NCBI GenBank assembly: GCA_020073265.1
Contig: JAIQFN010000004.1
Location: forward strand, 96,010 to 160,009
DNA: 64,000 nucleotides
Direction of reading: 5' to 3'
From: Terriglobia bacterium
GTDB taxonomy: Bacteria > Acidobacteriota > Terriglobia > Bryobacterales > Bryobacteraceae
The position numbers were made by a program, and so were the translations under genes. Positions 8,678 to 17,287 of the stretch are shown one piece after another; position 1 is the stretch's first letter; each line of letters opens with the position of its first letter. Under the pieces are notes generated by a model. That model saw only the letters and a list, made by a program, of their open reading frames with translations. It searched no databases and had not been told where the DNA came from.

Positions 8678-9685
8678 TTAGCGCGCGGCTGGAGCGCGCT
8701 CGATCACCATCAACGTGAATGATCCGGGCAGCACCGGCGGTCTTCCACGGCCGGCCGCTTCGCCGAACTTCGCCGAGACGATGAAGACGCGGTGATTGGT
8801 TGGGTCGATCCCCATGTTGCGCGCGCCCTGCGGCGTCTCGACGTTTTCGACGACGCGATATTGGTCGGGAGTGTCCTGATGGATCACCGTCAGCGTGCCA
8901 TTGGCATTGGAGGCGAAAGCGTTGCCCGAGGCCGGATCGAAGCCGGCGCCGTCGACGCCAGTGCCGATGGGGACGGTGGCGACCAGCTTGCCGGCCTGAT
9001 AGTCGGAGATGGCCATCACGCCGCTGCGGCATCCGCTGAAGAGCCGATGGTGGGCGGTGTCGATGGCCATGGAGACGGGCTGCTTGCACGGGGCGGTGGG
9101 CCAGCGCCGCAACACGGTGGCTGCTTTGGCATCGATCTCCACCACTTCGCTCGAGTCGGTGAGATTCGCGTACACCTTGCCGTCGCCGGCTGAGGCGCCA
9201 TATTCCGGTTTGCCGCCCAGCGCGATGTTGGTGATCAGAGTTCCGGCGCGCGGATCGATGACGGTGGAGGAATGTGCGTCGCCATTCAGCGTGAAGACGC
9301 GGTTGGAGGCGCTGTCGTAGAGGATGGCGTCGGCATCTTCGGCGGCGGGGATGCGGCCGAGCGTCTGAAAGGTTTTCAGATCGAACATGACGACGGACTG
9401 GTCGTTACCCGAGGTGGCGAATCCATGACCGGTGGCGGGCGCGAGCGCGGTTCCGTGCGCACCCTGGATGCCGGTGACTTCGCCGAGCAGCGTCCCGTTG
9501 TCTTCGTCGACGACCATGACGCGATTGGTCCGGGCGATGAACAGGCGATGATTGGGTGGATCGGGCACGATGTAGTCCCAGCGGCCGTCGCCGCCCAGCG
9601 CGTAGGTGTGGGTGACGCGATACGAGGACTGCGCGAGGAGCGACGTTGCTGCAGCCAGGGTGAGGATGAACGCGATTTTGCGCAT
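8678..9685 (-). CDS. exported YncE-like beta-propeller protein
   Basis: A 335-residue protein with a signal peptide (MRKIAFILTLAAATSLLAQ) and repeated YncE-type blades: NHRLFIARTNRVMVVDEDNG, ASNRVFTLNGDAHSSTVIDP, NHRVFIVSAKFGEA. ATG 9685 is supported by AAAGGAAC upstream; an upstream in-frame ATG would spoil the signal peptide. YncE-like propellers bind proteins, DNA or cofactors; no specific role can be read. A second, larger relative is at 34363. Confidence 0.8.
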   Translation of the reverse strand: MRKIAFILTLAAATSLLAQSSYRVTHTYALGGDGRWDYIVPDPPNHRLFIARTNRVMVVDEDNGTLLGEVTGIQGAHGTALAPATGHGFATSGNDQSVVMFDLKTFQTLGRIPAAEDADAILYDSASNRVFTLNGDAHSSTVIDPRAGTLITNIALGGKPEYGASAGDGKVYANLTDSSEVVEIDAKAATVLRRWPTAPCKQPVSMAIDTAHHRLFSGCRSGVMAISDYQAGKLVATVPIGTGVDGAGFDPASGNAFASNANGTLTVIHQDTPDQYRVVENVETPQGARNMGIDPTNHRVFIVSAKFGEAAGRGRPPVLPGSFTLMVIERAPAAR

Positions 9686-9807
9686 GGTGTTCCTTTGTGC
9701 CGAGTATATCCCAGGCAGCACGCAACCAATTAATTTAGGATAAGCGTCTCCGGTTCATATGCTGCACGATGTACGATATTTGAGACGACGCGCGGGGAGA
9801 GCTATCG

Positions 9808-10034
9808 ATGATCGATCTGGTTGATACGCTGATTCTCGATCTTCTGGAGTGGGTGGCGAGCGGTGAGCGAAGCTATGCCGAGGTGATGGACGCGTGGCGC
9901 ACGTCCTGCCCAGGCTTCCGGTGTGGGAGGATGCGAACGATCGCGGTCTCATCACGACGGAGCGGGTGGACGGGCGCTTGATCGTTAAGATCACGTCCGC
10001 GGGCCGCGCGTTTCTGGTGGAGCGCCGCCGCTAG
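9808..10034 (+). pseudogene. small conserved protein with a -1 frameshift
   Basis: ATG 9808, preceded by GGGGAGAG, opens a frame reading MIDLVDTLILDLLEWVAS and AEVMDAWRTSCP up to about 9912. The frame then derails to a stop at 9979-9981. From 9915 the next frame continues sensibly (LPVWEDANDRGLIT, then VKITSAGRAFLVERRR) to TAG 10032-10034. One base missing near 9910-9913, in a CCCAGG run, joins the two halves into a protein of about 75 residues of a small winged-helix-like family I have seen in Solibacter-type genomes but cannot name. Either a sequencing error or a real lesion. Confidence 0.7.
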
Positions 10035-10054
10035 GCTTTCGAGTCAGGTTGCTC

Positions 10055-11218
10055 ATGGATGCAAAATCCGCAGCGCGAGAACGATTCGAGTCCGCCCGCG
10101 CGGGGCTGATCGAACTCAGCCACCGCATCCATGCGTACCCGGAGCTGGGCTTCGAGGAGGAGAAGTCGTCGGCGTGGCTGTGCGAGTGGCTGGCCGACGC
10201 GGGTTTCGCGGTGGAGAAAGGCATTTGCGAACTGCCCACGGCGTTTCGCGCGCGCTTCGGAACGGGCCCGCTGCACGTCGGGATTTGCGCGGAGTACGAT
10301 TGTCTGCCAGGGATCGGGCATGCGTGCGGGCACAACATTATTGCCGCGTCGGCGCTGGGAGCAGCGCTGGCGGCGGCCAAAGTTGCGGACGAGGTGGGAC
10401 TCACGGTCAGCGTGATCGGCACGCCGGCCGAGGAAGTGGGCAACGCCAGCGGCAAGATTCTACTGCTGGAGCGCGGCGGTTTCCGGGGCATTCATGCCGC
10501 CATGATGGTGCATCCGGCGCCCTTCGATTTGCTGCGGGCGAAGATCATTGCGGCGTCCATGTTCGAGGTGCACTACACCGGGAAGGAGTCGCACGCCTCG
10601 GCTTTTCCGGAGCTGGGCGTGAACGCGGCGGACGCGTTGACGATCGCGCAGACGGCGCTGGGGTTGCTGCGGCAGCATATCCGATCGAGCGATCGAATCC
10701 ACGGCATTGTGACCAACGGCGGGGCCGCGCCGAACATTGTGCCCGCGCACACGTCGGCCAAGTACATCATTCGCGCCGAGACGCTGGATCAACTGAGGGA
10801 ACTGCGCCCCAGGGTGCATCGCTGTTTTGAGGCGGGAGAGCTGGCGACGGGCGCGAAGGTGGCGATCACCGGAGGTGACAAACCGTACGCCGAGATGCGG
10901 CACGACGAGCAAATGGCAGCGCTGTATCGCCGCAATTCGGAAGCGCTGGGGCGTCCGTTTCCGAATCTGGGCGAGTGGGAAACTCGGCCTACGGCTTCCA
11001 CCGACATGGGCAACGTTTCTCTGGCGATGCCGTCCATCCATCCGCTGATCGGGATCAATTCTCTGCCGGCGGTGAACCATCAGCCGGAGTTTGCCGCGCA
11101 CTGCATCACTGCTGATGCGGATAAGGCGCTGGGGGATGGGGCCTTGGCGATGGCGTGGACCTGCATCGATCTTGCGAGTGAGCCTGACGTTCGCGAAGGG
11201 TTGACGGGCCGGCGGTAG
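10055..11218 (+). CDS. M20-family zinc peptidase/amidohydrolase (AbgB/PM20D2-like)
   Basis: A 387-residue cytoplasmic hydrolase. The metal ligands of the family are visible: GHACGHN, the following PAEE (catalytic and bridging glutamates) and a late AVNHQPEF segment. The dimerisation insert begins at YTGKESHAS. It cleaves acyl-amino-acid or peptide-like amides; relatives act on p-aminobenzoyl-glutamate or dipeptides. ATG 10055 is preferred to an in-frame TTG at 10049, with CAGG a few bases upstream. It starts 20 bases after the frameshifted small gene and may share its message. Confidence 0.85.
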   Translation: MDAKSAARERFESARAGLIELSHRIHAYPELGFEEEKSSAWLCEWLADAGFAVEKGICELPTAFRARFGTGPLHVGICAEYDCLPGIGHACGHNIIAASALGAALAAAKVADEVGLTVSVIGTPAEEVGNASGKILLLERGGFRGIHAAMMVHPAPFDLLRAKIIAASMFEVHYTGKESHASAFPELGVNAADALTIAQTALGLLRQHIRSSDRIHGIVTNGGAAPNIVPAHTSAKYIIRAETLDQLRELRPRVHRCFEAGELATGAKVAITGGDKPYAEMRHDEQMAALYRRNSEALGRPFPNLGEWETRPTASTDMGNVSLAMPSIHPLIGINSLPAVNHQPEFAAHCITADADKALGDGALAMAWTCIDLASEPDVREGLTGRR

Positions 11219-11255
11219 CGACAGCGACGATTTACGTACTACCTGGAATCAGATA

Positions 11256-11699
11256 ATGACAAACGAAGGCCACAGGAGAGCGGCGGTGCTGACGGCTGAC
11301 GATGAGAACTCCATTCGCTTGCTGCTGGCTCGTTTGTACGACGCGTGGGCGCGTGGGGACGGCGACGCTTATGCGGCGTGCTTTACTCCGAAATCCGACT
11401 ACATCACGTTCAATGGCATACATCTTCGCGGTCAAGCCGAGAATGCGGAACTGCATGGCGCGCTTTTCCGCAGGATACTCAAGGGAACCAAACTGTCGGC
11501 CGAAATTGAGAGCGCCGAATTACTCTCGAGCGGTGTCGCGCTTGTTCATACCGTTGGGAGCGGGCGGAAGAAGTCCTATCAGACTTATGTCCTGGTAAAG
11601 TCCGATTCCGAATGGCTGATCAGATCGTTTCAGAACACACGGGTCCAGCCATTCAGTGTCTGGATCACACGCTGGATGCAAAAGCGGGCAGGGCGCTGA
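11256..11699 (+). CDS. SgcJ/EcaC-type SnoaL-like protein
   Basis: A 147-residue NTF2-fold protein: LLLARLYDAWARGDGDAYAAC, then FTPKSDYITFNGIHLRGQAE and a C-terminal YVLVKSDSEWLIRSFQNTR. The pattern is the same as the gene at 7735, but the two proteins are clearly different in sequence. Function is unknown. It follows the M20 peptidase by 37 bases on the same strand and may be cotranscribed. Confidence 0.75.
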   Translation: MTNEGHRRAAVLTADDENSIRLLLARLYDAWARGDGDAYAACFTPKSDYITFNGIHLRGQAENAELHGALFRRILKGTKLSAEIESAELLSSGVALVHTVGSGRKKSYQTYVLVKSDSEWLIRSFQNTRVQPFSVWITRWMQKRAGR

Positions 11700-11867
11700 T
11701 GGATGTTTCGGCCTTTAGACGGCCGGGCATGCTGGTTGATTGAGGCGGCGCTCATCGCTATCCGCGGCGAACCGGATAGGAGCATCGGCAGCCATTCAAA
11801 CGAACCCCTACGGAGACTACCGTCCGGCTGGCAGGGATTAGCTCCAGTTGATATACTTCTGTTAGCC

Positions 11868-14414
11868 ATGGTTAATGCAGGATTACCGGACTCAACGTTT
11901 TCTCCGGCGCTGGCGGTGGCGTTGTGCTGGTTGATCTGGGGACCTGTCGCAGCAAACGGCCAGTCTCTGGGCGGAGCCGGCACGCTCCGGGGGATGGTCA
12001 GAGACGCAACGGGCGCGCCGGTGCCGGAGGCTGCCGTCGAGCTGTCCAACCCGGTGAGGGATTTTTCGCGACGGACGAAAACTGCAACCGACGGCACCTT
12101 CGCCATCAATGGCATTCCGGCCGGCGCCTACGGGCTGCAAGTTTCACTGGCGGGTTTCCAAACGTTCGTCGAGAGAGTCAACATCTCAAGCGCGATCCCG
12201 GTGGAACTGGAGGTGCGGCTCGAAGTGGCTGGTCAAAGGACCAGCGTGACGGTGGAAGCAGCCACGAGCAACCTGGTGGAGAACAAAGCTGTCGCCAGTG
12301 ACACGATCGATCGCGAGTTTCTGGCCGGGCTGCCGACGGTGTCGGCCGATTCCGGGTTGAATGACGCGATCATTTCCACGACGCCCGGCATCGCCGCCGA
12401 TTCCAACGGATTTTTTCATCCTCTGGGCGATCATGCTCAGGTGAGCTACGTGATCGATGGGCAGCCGGTGTCGGACCAGCGCAACAAGGTTTTCTCGACG
12501 TCGATTCCGGCCAACGCGATTCAGTCGATGGAGGTCATCTCAGGCTCGCCTCCAGCCGAATACGGAGACAAGACCAGCCTGGTGATCAATGCCTCGACGC
12601 GATCGGGACTCGGCCAGAAGCCCACCGGGAGCTTGATCGCAGGCTACGGTTCCTTTGGCACGCTGGGCGAGGAAGCCACGCTGGGCCTGGGGGGCGCGCA
12701 CTGGGGAAACTTCCTGGTAGTGAACGCGGAACGGACGGGCCGCTTTCTGGATACGCCGGAATTTTGGCCGATGCATGATTTCGGCAACATGGGAACCTTG
12801 TTCGACCGCATGGACTTCGAACGGGGACCCAAGGATGCCTGGCACCTGGACCTGCTGGCGGCGCGCAACTGGCTGCAGATTCCGAACACTTACGATCAGC
12901 CACGCCAGGACCAGAAGCAAAAGGTGGTGTCATTCAATATTGCGCCAGGCTATCAACACACCATCGATTCGAGAACGCTGGTCAGCATCAGCGTTTTCGC
13001 GCGCCGCGATCAGGTGAACTACTATCCCAGCCGCGATCCGCTGGACGACTCGCCCGCGACTTTGGCTCAGGACCGTTCGCTGACGAATTTCGGAGTGCAT
13101 GCGGACCTGTCGCAAGCGCGGGGCTGGCACAACTGGAAGATAGGACTGAACGCGGTGGAAACGCGGCTGGACGAGGCGTTCAGCCTTGGGATTACTGATC
13201 CTGCCTACAATGCTCCCTACCTGAGCGACGGCCTGCCCAATCCACGATTCTTGAGCAGCCTGATGCCGTACGACCTGACTCGCGGGGGGCAACTGTACCA
13301 GTTCCGCGGGAAGGCCAACATCAAGCAGGCCGCCGGCTTCCTGCAGGATTCCATCACGCTAGGCGACCTGACGCTGAACATTGGATTGCGGTTTGACTAT
13401 TATGACGGTCTCACGGAGGGAGACGGTCTGGAGCCGCGCTGGGCGTTCTCCTACCTGTTCAAGCCGACCAGGACCGTGATTCGCGGGGGTTACAGTCACA
13501 CTTTGGAGACGCCCACCAACGAGAACCTGGTGGCTTCGAGTTCCACCGGTTCCGGGGGCCTGGCGAGCAACCTGTTCAAAGGGACGGCGGAACAGCGACC
13601 GATTGGGCTAGGCAGCCGCAATCAATACGATGCCGGAATCCAGCAGAGCCTGAGCAGGTGGGTTCTGGTGGACGTGAGCTACTTCCGCAAATACACGCGC
13701 AACGCTTTCGACTTCGATGCACTTTTCAGCACACCCATCACGTTTCCGATCGGGTGGAAGCAATCGAAGCTGGACGGAGTTGCGGCTCGCATCAGCAGCA
13801 TCGACATTCACGGGCTGCGGGTGTACGCGACCATGGGTCACGCGAACGCCAGGTTTTTCGGTCCGGAAAATGGCGGTATCATCTTCAATTCGAATCTGAC
13901 GATTGGCGCCTACCGACAGGATCACGACCAGGTTTATCAGCAGAACGTGAATCTGCACTATCAAAGATCCAAGAATGGCTGGTGGGCGGACTTTATCTGG
14001 CGCTACGATAGCGGACTGGTGGTGGGGGCGGTGAACAATCTGGCAGATGCGCTGGCGTTGACGGCCGATCAGCAATCGGCCATCGGTCTTTACTGCGGAG
14101 ACGAGCGAGCTATGCTGACCCATCGAATCACGGCTTGTGGTTTGCCTAGCTATGGCGCTGAGCGGATCAACATCCTGGCGCCTGGGACCGAGAACAATGA
14201 CCGTAATCCGCCGCGAACCAAGTCTCGGAACATATTGAGCGTCAGCGCACAGACAGACAACGTGTTCCGTACGGAGCGCATCCGCACGATGGTACGTTTC
14301 ACGGTGGTGAACCTGACCAACAAAGGCGCGCTCTACAATTTCCTGTCGCCGTTCAGTGGCACGCACTGGGTGGAGCCGCGTTCCTACCAGGTGCAGCTCG
14401 GTTGGGCTTTCTAG
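11868..14414 (+). CDS. TonB-dependent receptor with N-terminal carboxypeptidase-regulatory-like domain (Oar-like)
   Basis: About 848 residues, outer membrane. After a signal peptide comes a CarboxypepD_reg-like domain (GTLRGMVRDATGAPVPEAAV, then GTFAINGIPAGAYGLQVSLA), a plug domain, and a long beta-barrel ending in the aromatic VQLGWAF expected for barrel insertion. Such receptors import large or complex ligands in Acidobacteria, but the ligand is not readable here. ATG 11868 was chosen for the signal peptide; the frame is open back to 11703. The ribosome site is weak, so the start is uncertain. Confidence 0.85.
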   Translation: MVNAGLPDSTFSPALAVALCWLIWGPVAANGQSLGGAGTLRGMVRDATGAPVPEAAVELSNPVRDFSRRTKTATDGTFAINGIPAGAYGLQVSLAGFQTFVERVNISSAIPVELEVRLEVAGQRTSVTVEAATSNLVENKAVASDTIDREFLAGLPTVSADSGLNDAIISTTPGIAADSNGFFHPLGDHAQVSYVIDGQPVSDQRNKVFSTSIPANAIQSMEVISGSPPAEYGDKTSLVINASTRSGLGQKPTGSLIAGYGSFGTLGEEATLGLGGAHWGNFLVVNAERTGRFLDTPEFWPMHDFGNMGTLFDRMDFERGPKDAWHLDLLAARNWLQIPNTYDQPRQDQKQKVVSFNIAPGYQHTIDSRTLVSISVFARRDQVNYYPSRDPLDDSPATLAQDRSLTNFGVHADLSQARGWHNWKIGLNAVETRLDEAFSLGITDPAYNAPYLSDGLPNPRFLSSLMPYDLTRGGQLYQFRGKANIKQAAGFLQDSITLGDLTLNIGLRFDYYDGLTEGDGLEPRWAFSYLFKPTRTVIRGGYSHTLETPTNENLVASSSTGSGGLASNLFKGTAEQRPIGLGSRNQYDAGIQQSLSRWVLVDVSYFRKYTRNAFDFDALFSTPITFPIGWKQSKLDGVAARISSIDIHGLRVYATMGHANARFFGPENGGIIFNSNLTIGAYRQDHDQVYQQNVNLHYQRSKNGWWADFIWRYDSGLVVGAVNNLADALALTADQQSAIGLYCGDERAMLTHRITACGLPSYGAERINILAPGTENNDRNPPRTKSRNILSVSAQTDNVFRTERIRTMVRFTVVNLTNKGALYNFLSPFSGTHWVEPRSYQVQLGWAF

Positions 14415-14535
14415 ACCGGTTCGGCTTCCGCCTGCTTTGTACCGCAGGGGGGCTGCGCATTTCTTAACACTTTCTTTATGCTGGCTGGGGCAATTTTGAT
14501 ACGAATTTTATGGCCGCTTTCCTACCCTGGAAGTA

Positions 14536-15033
14536 GTGGCGAGGTTCAAGTCAGCCGAATCGATCTTTATTGCTGCTCCGGTCGAGGAGCGGGACCGGCG
14601 CCTCCAACTCTACGTAATCTTCACTGATTTCGAAAGAACGCAGAAGGCGCTCGACGCCGCGCATGAGCTGGCGCGCGACTTAGAAGCTCGGCTGGTGCTA
14701 CTGGCCGCGCAAGTTGTTCCGTATCCGCTGCCGCTGGAATCCCCGCCGGTTTCCGAGCAGTTTACCGAAAGCATCATGTCGCGATTGCTCCGCGAGCAGG
14801 AAGCGGAGATCGAAGCCAGGATCTATCTGTGCCGGGATCGCGACCAGACCATACGCCGCGCGCTGGGAGCGGATTCACTGGTGGTGATCGGGACGCGCGG
14901 GCGCTGGTGGCCGGGTGGCGAGAGAAAGCTGGCGCGGCTGCTGCGGCGGGACGGACACCACGTCATTCTGCTGGACGCCAAGCGAGCGCGGCCGGCCGCT
15001 GTGCGCCTCGAGCACATTCCATCGAGCCTATAG
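14536..15033 (+). CDS. universal stress protein (UspA)-like protein
   Basis: A 165-residue protein with a Usp-like alpha/beta pattern: LYVIFTDFERTQKALDAAHELA, then LEARLVLLAAQVV and ADSLVVIGTRGRWW. Usp domains often bind ATP or c-di-AMP and regulate transporters. The start is GTG 14536. It is the first gene of a cluster with a KimA-like permease (4 bases downstream) and a KdpDE-like pair. Full KdpD carries its own Usp domain, which the kinase here lacks, so this protein may supply that function. Confidence 0.65.
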   Translation: MARFKSAESIFIAAPVEERDRRLQLYVIFTDFERTQKALDAAHELARDLEARLVLLAAQVVPYPLPLESPPVSEQFTESIMSRLLREQEAEIEARIYLCRDRDQTIRRALGADSLVVIGTRGRWWPGGERKLARLLRRDGHHVILLDAKRARPAAVRLEHIPSSL

Positions 15034-15037
15034 AACT

Positions 15038-17263
15038 ATGCAGACACCCACGGATTTAGCCACCGCCACGACGACGACCAAGGTGGTGGTGGCCACCACC
15101 GTCGCGCTGACGTTCATCTCCTTCTGGCGAGCCGCGTCGGTGGTGCTGAACGACATGGCATCCACCATGTTTTACATCGGCGGGATAACGGAGCAGGCCA
15201 TCGGCAAGCCGGCGCCCTGGATGGTGGTGGCTGTCATGCTGTTCAGCTTCGCGGTGCGGTCGGTGTACATGGAAAGCTGCAGCATGTTCGTACGCGGCGG
15301 CGTGTACGTGGTGGTGCGCGACAGCATTGGCCCCATGGTCGCCAAGCTTTCGGTTTCCTCGCTGGTGGTGGATTATATTCTCACCGGGCCGATCAGCGTG
15401 GTTGCGGCGGGGCAGTATCTGGGGCGGCTCTTGAACGAGCTCAGCGGGGCGCTGCATCAGGGCTGGAGCACGGACCCGAATGCGTTTTCGGTGTTTTTCA
15501 GCGTCGTGGTGACGGCGTACTTCTGGTGGAGCAACATCAAGGGAGTTCCCGAGTCGAGCGGCAAGGCGCTGCGGATCATGCAGATTACCACCGTGATGGT
15601 GCTGATCCTGCTGATCTGGTGTCCGCTGACATTAGCGCTGCACCGAGGAGCGCAGCTTCCGCCGGCTCCGACGCCGTCCAATCTGCATCTGACGCAGGAA
15701 TCCTGGGGCTGGTTGAATGGCACGTTCCTGACCAGGATCTCGTTCGTGGTGGTGATGGTGGCGCTGGGGCACTCGTTGCTGGCCATGAGCGGCTTTGAAA
15801 CGCTGGCGCAAGTTTACCGGGAGCTCGCGTATCCGAAGCTGAAGAACCTGCGCCTCACGGCCAATATCATCTGCACCTACAGCGTGGTGAGCACCGGGCT
15901 AATCTCGGTGTTCGCCGTCATGATCATCCCGGACAGCACGCGTAGCAACTATTTCGACAACATGATCGGCGGGCTGGTGATGAACCTGGCGGGACCCGAG
16001 TTGCTGAAGCTGGGGTTCCACATCTTCGTGGTGATCGTGGGCGTGCTGATTCTGGCGGGGGCGGTGAACACTTCGCTGATCGGCGTCAACGGCGTGCTGA
16101 ACCGGGTGGCCGAAGACGGCGTGCTGCTGGACTGGTTCCGCAAGCCGCACCGCAAGTACGGCACGACGTTTCGCATCCTCAACACGATGGCGTTGCTGCA
16201 AATTGCAACCATCATCGCCAGCCGCGGCGACGTGCTGCTGCTGGGCGAGGCCTACGCTTTCGGCGTGGTGTGGAGCTTCGCGCTGAAGGCGCTGGGAGTG
16301 CTGGTGCTGCGGTATCAGCGGCATGACCAGGAATACAAGACGCCGTTCAACCTGACGGTGGGAGGGATCGAGATTCCCTTCGGCCTGGGCGCCACCACGC
16401 TGGTGCTGTTTCTGGTAGCGATCGCGAATCTGTTCACCAAGCGGATCGCGACCATTTATGGCGTGTCATTCACCATCGTGCTGTACGGGCTGTTCCTGGT
16501 TTCCGAGCGGGTGAACGCCGGCAAAAAGAACGAGCACCGCAGCGATCTGGAGAAGTTCAACCTGGAGCACCAGCCGCAAATCGGCTCGGAGGCGCTGGGG
16601 GTGCGGCCGGGATGCGTGCTGGTGGCGATCCGCGATTACCAGCGCATGTGGCATCTGCAGAAGGTGCTGGAGAAGACCAACCTGCGCCGGCAAGACATCG
16701 TAGTGATGACCGTGCGCCAGCTCTCGACCGGGGCTGGGGAATACGATTTGCGGGATGAGCAGCTCTTTGCGCACTACGAGCAGGAGCTATTCTCGCACGT
16801 GGTTTCCATGGCGGAAAAGCAGGGCAAGAGCGTGGAGCTGCTGGTGGTGCCGGCAGTGGATGTTTTCGACGCGATGGTGCAGACCGCTTCGAGACTCCAG
16901 GCCGCGCGGCTGGTGACGGGCGTATCGGCGCGCATGGAGTCCGAAGAGCTGGCGCAGCGCATCGGGCTGGCGTGGGAGCGCCTGCAATCGCCGCGCCACG
17001 CGTTTTCTCTGGAAGTGATCACGCAGGACCGGCCGTCGATTTACGTGAACCTGGGGCCGCATCCGCCGCGGCTGTGGCCGGAAGATCTGGATCGGCTGCA
17101 CAACCTTTGGCTGCGTTTGACGACGGAGTACGAGGTGGGTTCGAAGCTGCACCATCGCGACGTGGTGGGCCTGGCGTTGCAGCGGCTGGAGCACGAGCTC
17201 GACAGCGAGCAAAGAGCTCAGATTCTGGCGGACGTTGAGCGCATCGTCCAGAAGCACGAGTAA
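15038..17263 (+). CDS. APC-superfamily permease with C-terminal cytosolic domain, KimA-like potassium importer candidate
   Basis: A 741-residue protein with about 12 membrane segments (residues 15-500) and a soluble C-terminal part of Usp-like character. Segment GGVYVVVRDSIG followed by LVVDYILTGPISVVAAG resembles the GGAYIV and LLVDYILTVAVSISAG region of Bacillus KimA (YdaO), a proton-coupled potassium importer with a similar C-terminal domain. Annotation pipelines would call it an amino-acid permease. The KdpDE-like genes immediately downstream favour potassium as substrate. ATG 15038 follows the Usp stop by four bases. Distant similarity, so the substrate is inference. Confidence 0.75.
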   Translation: MQTPTDLATATTTTKVVVATTVALTFISFWRAASVVLNDMASTMFYIGGITEQAIGKPAPWMVVAVMLFSFAVRSVYMESCSMFVRGGVYVVVRDSIGPMVAKLSVSSLVVDYILTGPISVVAAGQYLGRLLNELSGALHQGWSTDPNAFSVFFSVVVTAYFWWSNIKGVPESSGKALRIMQITTVMVLILLIWCPLTLALHRGAQLPPAPTPSNLHLTQESWGWLNGTFLTRISFVVVMVALGHSLLAMSGFETLAQVYRELAYPKLKNLRLTANIICTYSVVSTGLISVFAVMIIPDSTRSNYFDNMIGGLVMNLAGPELLKLGFHIFVVIVGVLILAGAVNTSLIGVNGVLNRVAEDGVLLDWFRKPHRKYGTTFRILNTMALLQIATIIASRGDVLLLGEAYAFGVVWSFALKALGVLVLRYQRHDQEYKTPFNLTVGGIEIPFGLGATTLVLFLVAIANLFTKRIATIYGVSFTIVLYGLFLVSERVNAGKKNEHRSDLEKFNLEHQPQIGSEALGVRPGCVLVAIRDYQRMWHLQKVLEKTNLRRQDIVVMTVRQLSTGAGEYDLRDEQLFAHYEQELFSHVVSMAEKQGKSVELLVVPAVDVFDAMVQTASRLQAARLVTGVSARMESEELAQRIGLAWERLQSPRHAFSLEVITQDRPSIYVNLGPHPPRLWPEDLDRLHNLWLRLTTEYEVGSKLHHRDVVGLALQRLEHELDSEQRAQILADVERIVQKHE

Positions 17264-17287
17264 GGGGTCCGGCATCATAATGAGTAC

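Noticed and set aside
8607..9089. N-terminal extension of the VOC protein
   Set aside because: It overlaps the YncE-like gene, lacks family sequence, and AAGGAGG fixes the start at 8606.
14415..14535. Possible ydaO-type c-di-AMP riboswitch upstream of the KimA-like cluster
   Set aside because: The gap is only 121 bases and shows no recognisable conserved core; nothing could be supported.
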